Positions 1-5,139 are shown, counted from the stretch's first letter. The stretch is DNA of 5,139 nucleotides from an uncultured Gammaproteobacteria bacterium (GCA_937958785.1 CALGMY010000267.1:1-5139), one strand, 5' to 3'. Translations and numbers: made by a program. The notes: generated by a model not told the origin, from the sequence alone.

Positions 1-52
1 GAGCGTACTCGCGACCGCGGGGAATTCCCCTCGCGCCGGTCGGCGCTCCTAC
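1..52. repeat. REP-like inverted pair (BIME-like), truncated by window edge
   Basis: Three nested symmetries are visible. GAGCG at 1-5 pairs with CGCTC at 44-48, CGACCG at 12-17 pairs with CGGTCG at 37-42, and the centre GGGGAATTCCCC (19-30) is a perfect palindrome. The right half, read on the minus strand, starts GTAGGA (52-47) and continues into the stem-loop GCGCC-GACC-GGCGC (46-33), ending in a GA. That is the head-plus-palindrome design of REP elements in Pseudomonas and Xanthomonas relatives. The left half, on the plus strand, has the same ends, GAGCG...CGCGA, with a shorter loop, so the two halves look like two REPs in opposite orientation. The GTAG head of the left copy would lie just outside the window. 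The element overlaps the open cofH frame. Only one locus is visible, so repetitiveness in the genome is unproven. Confidence 0.5.
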
Positions 53-1197
53 GGGCCAACACCGAGGACGACATCGCGGCGCTGTTCGAACTGCGCGGCC
101 CAGACTTCCACCGGCTGGCCGCCCACGCGAACGACCTGCGGCGCGAGCAATGCGGCGACACGGTCACCTACGTGGTCAACCGCAACATCAACTACACGAA
201 CCTCTGCGCCTACCAGTGCACCTTCTGCGCCTTCTCCAAGGGCAAGACCGACGAGGACCTGCGGGGCAAGCCCTACGTGCTGGACATGGCCGAGGTTGGC
301 CGGCGCACCGAGGAGGCCTGGCGTCGCGGCGCGACGGAGGTCTGCCTGCAGGGCGGAATACACCCGGCCTTCACGGGCCAGACCTACCTGGACGTGCTCC
401 ACGCGGTGAAGGAGGCGGCGCCGGACATCCACGTGCACGCCTTCTCGCCGCTGGAGGTGACGCAGGGGGCGAAGACGCTCGGGATCAGCCTCGAGAGCTT
501 CCTGAAGCGCCTCAAGGCCGCGGGCCTCGGCACCCTGCCCGGCACCGCCGCCGAGATCCTGGACGACGACATCCGCCGACTCATCTGCCCGGACAAGGTG
601 ACCACGGCGGAGTGGCTCGACGTGATGCGCACCGCCCACCGGCTCGGGCTGCGCAGCACCTCCACCATCATGTTCGGCCACCTGGAGACGCCCCGGCACT
701 GGGCCCGGCACCTGCTCGCCATCCGCAGCCTGCAGCAGGAAACCGGCGGCTTCACCGAATTCGTGCCCCTGCCCTTCGTGCACATGGAGGCCCCCATGTA
801 CCGGCGGGGCCTCGCCCGGCCCGGCCCGACCTGGCGCGAGGTGGTGCTGATGCACGCGATCGCCCGGATCGTGCTCGGCCCCGTGCTGAAGAACATCCAG
901 GTGAGCTGGGTGAAGCTCGGCACCGAGGGCGCGGCGCGCATCCTGAACGCCGGCGCCAACGACCTGGGCGGCACGCTGATGAACGAAAGCATCTCCCGGG
1001 CCGCCGGCGCGAGCTTCGGCCAGGAGCTGGAGCCGGAGAAGATGGACGCCCTCATCGAGGGCATCGGCCGCCGCCCCGAGCAGCGCACCACGCTCTACGG
1101 CACGCCGCCGGAGGCCCGCATCGAGCAGAGCTACCAGGCCGTGCCGCTGGAGGCGCTGCAGTTCCAGTCGGCGCGGGACTACCGGGCCGGCCGGTAG
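1..1197 (+). CDS. cofH: FO synthase subunit 2 (CofH), 5' partial
   Basis: This is a radical-SAM enzyme of cofactor F420 biosynthesis. CofH joins a tyrosine-derived 4-hydroxybenzyl group to 5-amino-6-ribitylaminouracil, and CofG then closes the ring to give FO, the deazaflavin chromophore. The frame is open from base 1, giving 398 residues to the TAG stop. Counting from base 1, the [4Fe-4S] cysteines form CxxxCxxC at residues 69, 73 and 76, just after the family hallmark VVNRNINYTNL. Other typical CofH stretches follow: LQGGIHP (about 118-124), HAFSPLE, LPGTAAEILDD, TSTIMFGH, and a C-terminal NDLGGT. No ATG, GTG or TTG occurs in frame before the GTG at 172, and starting there would remove the N-terminal helix. 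The true start is therefore upstream, either of a free-standing CofH or of a CofG-CofH fusion (FbiC type). The gene converges on the DUF2283 gene with a 13-nt gap. Family assignment is very secure; fusion status is unknown. Confidence 0.95.
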   Translation, partial: ERTRDRGEFPSRRSALLRANTEDDIAALFELRGPDFHRLAAHANDLRREQCGDTVTYVVNRNINYTNLCAYQCTFCAFSKGKTDEDLRGKPYVLDMAEVGRRTEEAWRRGATEVCLQGGIHPAFTGQTYLDVLHAVKEAAPDIHVHAFSPLEVTQGAKTLGISLESFLKRLKAAGLGTLPGTAAEILDDDIRRLICPDKVTTAEWLDVMRTAHRLGLRSTSTIMFGHLETPRHWARHLLAIRSLQQETGGFTEFVPLPFVHMEAPMYRRGLARPGPTWREVVLMHAIARIVLGPVLKNIQVSWVKLGTEGAARILNAGANDLGGTLMNESISRAAGASFGQELEPEKMDALIEGIGRRPEQRTTLYGTPPEARIEQSYQAVPLEALQFQSARDYRAGR

Positions 1198-1202
1198 GAC
1201 TG

Positions 1203-1220
1203 GGCGGCCATCAGGCCGCT
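1203..1220. terminator. Hairpin between convergent cofH and DUF2283 genes
   Basis: A perfect 6-bp G+C stem, GCGGCC (1204-1209) with GGCCGC (1214-1219), closes a 4-nt ATCA loop, and a G-T wobble can be added outside. It starts 6 nt after the cofH stop, and its loop contains part of the DUF2283 stop codon. The position suggests a two-way transcription stop for the convergent genes. Neither side has a T tract, so it is not a canonical intrinsic terminator. Confidence 0.3.
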
Positions 1221-1408
1221 ACCTGTTCAAAGGTCACCTGGGGGGCACCCGCCCGGCGCGACGCGTGCTCGATGGTCATGGCGCAGATTTCGCCATGCTC
1301 ATCGACATCCAGGATGGTGTCCTCGTCGAGATCCCGGGTCTCTGCGACCGCCGCACTCCTGAACTCGATGTGCAGTGTGTCGGTATCCTTGAAGTAGCGG
1401 ATCTTCAT
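1211..1408 (-). CDS. DUF2283 family protein
   Basis: This small 65-residue protein matches the DUF2283 family along its whole length. The diagnostic parts are the opening MKIRYFKDTDTLHIEF, then AETRDLDEDTILDVD (about 22-36), then a beta-strand/helix ending AMTIEHASRRAG (about 43-54). The biochemical function of the family is unknown; it is compact, soluble and acidic in the middle. The reading frame runs further upstream, but the Met at 1408 is the right start: it begins the conserved family N-terminus, GAAGG lies 8 nt before it, and it overlaps the upstream gene's stop as ATGA. It is the second gene of a two-gene unit with the 78-residue protein at 1405-1641. By analogy with other small two-gene modules it may be the antitoxin-like partner, but that is inference only. 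No DNA-binding motif is evident. Confidence 0.9.
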   Translation of the reverse strand: MKIRYFKDTDTLHIEFRSAAVAETRDLDEDTILDVDEHGEICAMTIEHASRRAGAPQVTFEQVAA

Positions 1409-1641
1409 GGGACGAACCTTCGATCGAAGAATGCGTTGTGCACTGTCTCCCGGTCCGGCAGCAGGACCACGCGGAGAACCCTGCCACCCGCCTCGGGGAC
1501 TCGCGTCCACAAGCGGATGCGCCCATCGGCTTGGAGGCTCTCGCGAATCGGTGCCTCCATGGCCCTCATGAGCCATTCATCCCGGATCATACCCCGGTCG
1601 GGTCGGCGCCGGATCGCGTCGAAGTAGCGGGTCGTCTTCAC
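1405..1641 (-). CDS. Small DUF4258-like protein paired with DUF2283
   Basis: A 78-residue basic protein starting at GTG, with AGGG 7 nt upstream. I recognise the pattern of a small protein often found next to DUF2283: N-terminal KTTRYF, then RPDRGMIRDEW (13-23), a predicted helix, ADGRIRLW (38-45), and a C-terminal strand pair LRVVLLPD then TVHNAFFDRRF. The helix-then-beta-sheet layout and the closing 'V-H-N-A-F-F-D-R' resemble the DUF4258 group, which I regard as possibly related to RelE/BrnT-like toxin folds; that link is from memory and not tested. His68 and the Arg residues near the C terminus could be functional. The stop overlaps the downstream DUF2283 start by 4 nt (ATGA), implying translational coupling. 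It could be a toxin-like component or simply an uncharacterised conserved protein. Confidence 0.8.
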   Translation of the reverse strand: MKTTRYFDAIRRRPDRGMIRDEWLMRAMEAPIRESLQADGRIRLWTRVPEAGGRVLRVVLLPDRETVHNAFFDRRFVP

Positions 1642-1730
1642 GAGGCGACCCTAAGCCGGACACTCCAGCCTGGCGACCCCGGAACCCGCTCAGTTCAGGG
1701 ACTTTCTCCGGTTGACGGCCCAGGATCCTC

Positions 1731-2510
1731 TCAGCTGGACACCCGCCGTCGCAGCAAGGCGATACCCGCCAGCGCCGACCCGAACAGCCAGGCCGCCGCC
1801 GGCACGGGTATCACCGTGCTGATGGGCGCACTGGCAATGGTCACGGCGTTGAAGGCGAGACCCGAGTCGTAGTGCATGTCACTCCAGTTGGTGACGCCGA
1901 ACTCGACCAGGTAGGTGCCGGAGGCCACCACCGAGTAGTCCGCCTGCACCCACCCCGTGTAGCCGCAGCCGGCGCTGAAGCAGTTGCCGCTGCTGCCGGC
2001 TCCCAGCGGCCCCCACAGGGGCGCGCCGCCGATGATGGGCACGCTGCCCGGTGTCAGCGTGGCGGCGGGCGCCGGCATGCCGAAGCCCGGGATGATCGAG
2101 CCGCTGCCCTTGGTGCGGGCGGTGAACAGCAGCGCCACCTCGTTCAGCCCCGGGTCCAGCAGCCGCGCCCAGGCGTAGTCGGCAAAGCCGGCGCCGTCGG
2201 ACGTCACGTAGTTGAAGAAGAACTGCAGGTTGTCGCCGGCGCTCGCCGAGAACGCGTCGGTGCGCAGGATCGAGCCGTTGGTGTTGCCGATGCCACCATT
2301 GATGCCGGGCACGATGTAGGGCAGCCCGCCGCCCAGCACACCGCCGAAGGTGGATACCCAGGTGTAGGTCGGCCCGCCCACGGGCGGCGCCGTGACCACC
2401 CCGTTAGGCCCGAGCGTACCGGCGCTGCCGATGACCGTGACGGCCCCGGCGTTGGTCATGAAACCGAGCGAAAGCGCGGCCAGGATGGCCGCAGGCGCAT
2501 GGCGTGACAT
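1731..2510 (-). CDS. PEP-CTERM sorting domain protein, secreted
   Basis: A 259-residue exported protein. A signal peptide covers residues 1-23 (a short basic start, hydrophobic AAILAALSLGF, likely cut after AGA). The C-terminal tail has the PEP-CTERM layout: a PVPAAAW signature at 235-241, the hydrophobic segment LFGSALAGIALL, then RRR at 254-256. Such tails are recognised by exosortase-type (EpsH) transpeptidases, linking the protein to the cell surface and extracellular polysaccharide. The middle is rich in Gly, Ala, Ser and Thr, with FADYAWARLLDPG (109-121), a CFSAGC pair (Cys177/Cys182) that could form a disulfide, and GVTNWSDMHYDSGLAF (205-220). It looks like one of the named PEP-CTERM families (I recall NF038132, unverified). 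The start at 2510 is chosen over an upstream in-frame Met because it begins the signal peptide and follows a GGGGGA ribosome site. No exosortase is in the window. The 89 nt between its stop and the next minus-strand gene hold no clear terminator. Confidence 0.9.
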   Translation of the reverse strand: MSRHAPAAILAALSLGFMTNAGAVTVIGSAGTLGPNGVVTAPPVGGPTYTWVSTFGGVLGGGLPYIVPGINGGIGNTNGSILRTDAFSASAGDNLQFFFNYVTSDGAGFADYAWARLLDPGLNEVALLFTARTKGSGSIIPGFGMPAPAATLTPGSVPIIGGAPLWGPLGAGSSGNCFSAGCGYTGWVQADYSVVASGTYLVEFGVTNWSDMHYDSGLAFNAVTIASAPISTVIPVPAAAWLFGSALAGIALLRRRVSS

Positions 2511-2543
2511 CGTGATTCCCCCACGTCTGTTGTTCTGGGTCCC

Positions 2544-2549
2544 AGTATA
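2544..2549 (-). promoter_or_regulatory. Candidate -10 box for the PEP-CTERM gene
   Basis: On the minus strand the hexamer TATACT differs from the sigma-70 -10 consensus at one base and stands out in a G+C-rich stretch, 34 nt before the ATG. Transcription from it would give a leader of about 27 nt including the GGGGGA ribosome site. No good -35 hexamer is seen 16-18 nt upstream, so the promoter is weak, activator-dependent or read by another sigma factor. Confidence 0.4.
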
Positions 2550-2592
2550 GGCCGGGGCGCGGCGCTGCAGCGTTGATGGCAGGGGACGTGCG

Positions 2593-2607
2593 GTTTGCTG
2601 CACAAAC
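2593..2607. promoter_or_regulatory. Small dyad in the divergent intergenic region
   Basis: The 177 bp between the divergent PEP-CTERM and DUF4160 genes are less G+C-rich than their surroundings, especially about 2593-2650. They contain a 5-bp inverted repeat, GTTTG-CTGCA-CAAAC, overlapping a second small repeat GCTG...CAGC. This could be an operator or only a chance hairpin. I found no convincing -35/-10 pair for the plus-strand genes here. Confidence 0.2.
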
Positions 2608-2687
2608 AGCTGATTTATCGGATTTTCCAGGCAAAGACGTGAGATTTCAGACTCGCCGGATGGCGGTTCTTACCTCCCAATGTCGCC

Positions 2688-2924
2688 ATGCCGACCGCCG
2701 CGCGTTACGGACCCTACCGCCTGTTCTTCTATTCGTCGGATCGGGACGAGCCGGCCCACGTGCACGTGGAACGTGACGCCGCGGTGGCCAAGTTCTGGCT
2801 TGCGGGGGCAGAGACTGCCTGGAGCCGGGGTTTCCCGCCCGCGGAGTTGCGCCGCATCCGCAGTATCATCCTGCGCAACCGAACCACGCTCCTGGAGAAG
2901 TGGCATGGGCACTTCCGCGGATAA
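2688..2924 (+). CDS. DUF4160 domain protein
   Basis: A 78-residue protein that matches DUF4160 over its full length. It shows the opening MPTxxRxGPYRLFFYS, the family signature EPAHVHVERD (21-30) with His24 and His26 close together, AKFWL (34-38), AWSRGF (44-49), and a C-terminal helix with IILRNRTTLLEKW. The H-V-H-V pair is the most conserved part of the family and could bind metal or RNA, but no activity is established. The ATG at 2688 gives the standard N-terminus. There is no recognisable ribosome site before it (the stretch reads TTACCTCCCAATGTCGCC), so it may be leaderless or weakly translated. It overlaps the following DUF2442 gene by 20 nt. DUF4160 and DUF2442 genes are commonly side by side and have the size of a toxin-antitoxin pair; that role is inference. 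Confidence 0.92.
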   Translation: MPTAARYGPYRLFFYSSDRDEPAHVHVERDAAVAKFWLAGAETAWSRGFPPAELRRIRSIILRNRTTLLEKWHGHFRG

Positions 2925-3198
2925 GGTCGCGCCGCCCGGCGCCGTTCGAGTCAGGTTCTCCGGCACCGCCTTCGATGTCGACCTGGAGGACGGCCGCACC
3001 ATCTCCGTGCCCCTCGACTGGTACCCCCGCCTGCGGGAGGGCTCGGCCTCGGCCCGCGGCAACTGGCGGCTCATCGCCAACGGGCTCGGCATCCACTGGC
3101 CCGAACTGGACGAGGACATCAGTGTCGAGGCGCTGCTGGCAGGCAAGCCATCGGGTGAAAGCCGCGCCTCTCTTGAGGAGTGGCGGCACGATCGCTAA
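2905..3198 (+). CDS. DUF2442 domain protein
   Basis: A 97-residue protein with clear DUF2442 hallmarks: FDVDLEDGRTISVPLDWYPRL (residues 23-43, two beta-strands then a Trp-Tyr-Pro turn) and GIHWPELDEDISVEALLAG (62-80), where the family's W-P-x-L-D-E-D-I loop leads into a helix. The C-terminal ~17 residues (SGESRASLEEWRHDR) are polar and likely flexible. The Met at 2905 is preferred because GGAG lies 7 nt upstream inside the end of the DUF4160 gene; an earlier in-frame Met at 2680 would only add unrelated sequence read through DUF4160. The 20-nt overlap suggests that translation of the two is coupled. The acidic DUF2442 protein would be the antitoxin-like member if this is such a module. Some DUF2442 proteins carry a C-terminal helix-turn-helix; this one is too short to have one. 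Confidence 0.93.
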   Translation: MGTSADKVAPPGAVRVRFSGTAFDVDLEDGRTISVPLDWYPRLREGSASARGNWRLIANGLGIHWPELDEDISVEALLAGKPSGESRASLEEWRHDR

Positions 3199-3214
3199 TG
3201 AATCTCGCGTAAGC

Positions 3215-3238
3215 GGCTGAAATACAGACCTTTCAGTC
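3215..3238. terminator. Possible hairpin between convergent DUF2442 and hydrolase genes
   Basis: CTGAAA (3217-3222) and TTTCAG (3231-3236) pair perfectly around an 8-nt loop, and two more pairs (one G-T wobble) can be added outside. It fills most of the 34-nt gap between the two stop codons and overlaps the hydrolase stop. It is A+T-rich for this region, with no T tract on either side, so a terminator role is only suggested by position. Confidence 0.25.
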
Positions 3239-4321
3239 CAGCGTCTTCAGAAACTCCGCGAGGTATCCCTGCCACACCGCCGCCCGGGTGTGGGTGCCAT
3301 GCCCCACGGTCGCCTCGCTCTCGGGGATGAGGATCGCCCGACCCTTGGGCACCCGGGTGATTTCCCGTTCCAGCACGCCGAGTTCCGGCGGATTGATGAG
3401 GTCGTCGGCGAAGTTGATGGCGAGGAGCGGCGCGCGGATCTTCTCCAGCGCCGGGCCCGGGTCGTAGTCCCGGGAGGCATCGAGGGCCCAGAGCAGGTCG
3501 TTGGCGTCGGTGCCCCGGAGCATGCCGCCGGCGCCCCGGTCCAGGTACTCGTCGGCGGCTTTCAGCGTCGGCGCCGAGGCCTGGCGCATGCTGGAGTTGC
3601 CGCCCATGAAGATCAGCATCTGCACGCCGGTCTTCAGGCCCGCAGGCTGGGTGGTGTAGTTGCCGTCGTTCCAGCCCGGGTCGTTGCGGATGGCGTCCAT
3701 CACCACCCGGCGCCAGATCCGGTTCCGGCCGGCGATTTGGGTGGGCAGGCTCGCGAGCGGCACCAGGCCGTCCATGAAGTCCGGGTACGTCTCGCCCCAG
3801 AGCCAGGCGTGCATGCCGCCCATGGACGTACCGATGACGAGGCGCAGGTGATCGACACCCAGGTGCTCGGTGAGCAGCCGGTGCTGGGCCGCCACCATGT
3901 CCCGGTAGCCGTAGCGGGGGAATTTCCCCTTCAGCCCGTCGCTGGGCCGGCTGGAGCGGCCATGGCCGATGCCATCCGGCAGGACGATGAAGTGGCGGGT
4001 GGCGTCCAGCAGCTGGCCGGGCCCGAACAGCTCGCCACCGAAGCTGTCGCTGCCATCGCGCTGGCGGAGGAAGTTGCCACCCTCCCCGCCCGTGCCGTGC
4101 AGGATCAGCACCGCGTTGCGGGCCCGGCCGTCGGGCCCGCGCTCGAGCGCGCCGATCGTGCGGTAGTGGATGCGGAGTTCAGGCAGCACCTCGCCCGACG
4201 CGAAGCGGAAGTCGCGCAGCACGTGGTCGCCCTCCACCGGCGCGGGGTAGTCGCCGGCGCGGGCCACGACGAACGCAAGGACCAGGACGAGGGTCGCAAG
4301 GAACCGGTGGTGCAGGTTCAT
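3233..4321 (-). CDS. Secreted MetX-like alpha/beta hydrolase
   Basis: A 362-residue alpha/beta-fold hydrolase of the homoserine acetyltransferase-like (MetX-like) group. Residues 6-20 are a hydrophobic signal segment, with a likely cleavage after ARA (20-22), so the protein should act in the periplasm or outside, unlike cytoplasmic MetX. Visible motifs are LHGTGGEGGNF (74-84, oxyanion region), the nucleophile elbow GTSMGG with Ser166, the acid in FADDLINPP (Asp306 most likely), and the catalytic His in VGHGTHT (His341). The triad is therefore intact. Substrate is not evident; a hydrolase or acyltransferase on small esters is possible, and a methionine-biosynthesis role is unlikely given the signal peptide. 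The start at 4321 is supported by GGGAG 9 nt upstream, the signal peptide, and an ATGA overlap with the preceding gene; an in-frame extension further upstream lies over that gene and was rejected. Confidence 0.93.
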   Translation of the reverse strand: MNLHHRFLATLVLVLAFVVARAGDYPAPVEGDHVLRDFRFASGEVLPELRIHYRTIGALERGPDGRARNAVLILHGTGGEGGNFLRQRDGSDSFGGELFGPGQLLDATRHFIVLPDGIGHGRSSRPSDGLKGKFPRYGYRDMVAAQHRLLTEHLGVDHLRLVIGTSMGGMHAWLWGETYPDFMDGLVPLASLPTQIAGRNRIWRRVVMDAIRNDPGWNDGNYTTQPAGLKTGVQMLIFMGGNSSMRQASAPTLKAADEYLDRGAGGMLRGTDANDLLWALDASRDYDPGPALEKIRAPLLAINFADDLINPPELGVLEREITRVPKGRAILIPESEATVGHGTHTRAAVWQGYLAEFLKTLD

Positions 4322-5139
4322 GGTATCGATCTCCCGAGCTTCAGCAGGGCGGACCGGAGTTTGCGGTGGGCGTCGAAGCGGTGCACGAAGTCGCTCTCCC
4401 GGCGGCCACCCTTCGCGCGAATGACCGCGACGAGCGCGGCCCGCTCGTCGCCTGTCCAGCGCTCCAGTCCCGGCAAGTTCAGCACGAGCGGGCTCCAGCG
4501 GCTCCACCACAGCCGCTCGGCGGCGGGCCAGCGGCGCCAGCCCGTGGCGCCAAGCAGCCTCGCGGCCTCATCGGCGCACACCCGTTCGCCCCGCTCCCGG
4601 TCGGCGCCGAAGCGCGCGGCCAGGTAATCAGTGATGGCGAGGCCGACGCGCTCCAGGGGCAGGAGGCCCATCACGTCGTCCCGGGATTTGCCGACAAACC
4701 AGTACATGTTGGCGGCGGCGAGCTTCCGCAGCGTCGCCGGCGTCGACCGCCGCGACGGCTGGCGCCGCAACCGCTTGAGCTCCGCCTCCATCAGCGCGAT
4801 CACTGCCGGCTCCCGCGGCCGGAACCCCAGCTTCTGGTAGAACCACCAGGCGCCGGACGCGATGCCCTCCGCGTTGCCGTCGCCGCCCAGCTGGTAGGGG
4901 TAGATGGTGAAGGCCGTCGAGCCGAACACCGCCCGGGCCGTCGCGAGCACGTGCCCGTAGACGTGACCCGCCTCCCCGCCCCGCCAGGTGTCGAACACGT
5001 TGTAGGCGATCTCCGAGCTGCCGTAGAGCGCGCTCGTGAGCACGTAGCCGATGGGCACGCCGTTCTTCAGCGTCAGGAAGCCGTACACCGACTCCAGCAT
5101 CAGGCGCCGCTCCGGCACGACGCCGATGGCCGCGAACTC
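4318..5139 (-). CDS. Uncharacterised protein with GNAT-like N-terminal half, 5' partial
   Basis: The frame is open to the right edge of the window, giving 273 residues up to the TGA stop; the true start lies outside. I do not recognise a named family. The first ~110 residues resemble the C-terminal part of a GNAT acetyltransferase fold: strands FLTLKNGVPIGYVL and EIAYNVFDTWRGGEAGHVYGHVL, a strand FTIYPYQLG, then EGIASGAWWFYQKLGFRPR, where W-F-Y-Q-K-L-G-F matches the usual GNAT 'Y-x-K-L-G-F' ending. The rest (about 120-273) is a basic, helical region rich in Arg, Leu and Trp, with YLAARFG and WWSRWSPLVLNLPGLERW. The stop overlaps the hydrolase start by 4 nt, so the two are translationally coupled. 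No signal peptide can be judged because the N-terminus is missing. It is a real gene; the acetyltransferase role is a tentative inference. Confidence 0.85.
   Translation of the reverse strand, partial: EFAAIGVVPERRLMLESVYGFLTLKNGVPIGYVLTSALYGSSEIAYNVFDTWRGGEAGHVYGHVLATARAVFGSTAFTIYPYQLGGDGNAEGIASGAWWFYQKLGFRPREPAVIALMEAELKRLRRQPSRRSTPATLRKLAAANMYWFVGKSRDDVMGLLPLERVGLAITDYLAARFGADRERGERVCADEAARLLGATGWRRWPAAERLWWSRWSPLVLNLPGLERWTGDERAALVAVIRAKGGRRESDFVHRFDAHRKLRSALLKLGRSIP

Noticed and set aside
49..855. Minus-strand open frame (268 codons) opposite cofH
   Set aside because: Low-complexity Gly/Ala/Val/Arg translation with no family features; it lies entirely over a secure cofH frame.
150..1397. 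Plus-strand open frame in another phase over cofH
   Set aside because: Pro/Arg/Gly-rich translation caused by frame-shifted reading of G+C-rich codons; the cofH frame carries all conserved motifs.
1211..1576. N-terminally extended DUF2283 protein of 121 residues
   Set aside because: The extra 56 residues are out-of-frame reading of the upstream gene; the conserved family start MKIRYF at 1408 has its own GAAGG ribosome site.
1711..1716. TTGACG hexamer on the plus strand resembling a -35 box
   Set aside because: No matching -10 hexamer at proper spacing and no plus-strand gene downstream until 2688.
1438..1872. Plus-strand open frame crossing the DUF4258-like gene, an intergenic gap and the PEP-CTERM 3' end
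   Set aside because: No conserved motif, no ribosome site of note, and it is antisense to two better-supported genes.
1872..2507. Plus-strand open frame opposite the PEP-CTERM gene
   Set aside because: Composition-driven shadow; the opposite strand has a signal peptide and sorting tail at exactly the right ends.
3233..4510. N-terminally extended hydrolase of 425 residues
   Set aside because: The extension reads the upstream gene in another frame and would bury the signal peptide; the start at 4321 has a good ribosome site and an ATGA overlap.
3290..4627. Long plus-strand open frame (445 codons) opposite the hydrolase gene
   Set aside because: It is antisense to a gene with an intact catalytic triad and signal peptide; its translation is Arg/Ala/Val-rich with no recognisable domain, as expected for a shadow frame in G+C-rich DNA.

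Overview
The window is about two-thirds G+C and gene-dense. It carries eight protein-coding genes and no tRNA, rRNA, CRISPR array or insertion sequence that I can see. The likely source is a high-GC proteobacterium, probably gammaproteobacterial. The grounds are a PEP-CTERM protein whose sorting tail is of the 'P-V-P-A-A-A-W-L-F-G-S' type common in Beta/Gammaproteobacteria, a REP-like palindromic repeat with a GTAGGA head of the Pseudomonas/Xanthomonas kind, and small uncharacterised gene pairs frequent in proteobacteria. This taxonomic call is inference from sequence style, not a search result.

Layout. Positions 1-1197 (+) hold cofH, the radical-SAM subunit or domain of FO synthase, which builds the deazaflavin chromophore of cofactor F420. 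Its 5' end lies outside the window, and its first ~50 bases look like a REP pair. Converging on it from the right is a two-gene minus-strand unit: a 78-residue DUF4258-like protein (1405-1641) whose stop overlaps the start of a DUF2283 protein (1211-1408). Next, also on the minus strand, is a secreted PEP-CTERM surface protein (1731-2510). A 177-bp divergent intergenic region separates it from a plus-strand pair, DUF4160 (2688-2924) overlapping DUF2442 (2905-3198). Converging on that pair is a minus-strand operon entering from the right edge: a GNAT-like uncharacterised protein (4318 to beyond 5139) translationally coupled to a secreted MetX-like alpha/beta hydrolase (3233-4321).

How it fits together. 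cofH implies that the organism makes F420 or at least FO. The two small overlapping pairs have the size and architecture of toxin-antitoxin modules, but no function is established for them from the sequence. They bracket the PEP-CTERM gene, so the centre of the window resembles accessory DNA set between cofH and the hydrolase operon. Both convergent junctions carry a short hairpin that overlaps the stop codon of the minus-strand gene. The most unusual point is the REP-like inverted pair at the left edge, which appears to be read through in the cofH frame.
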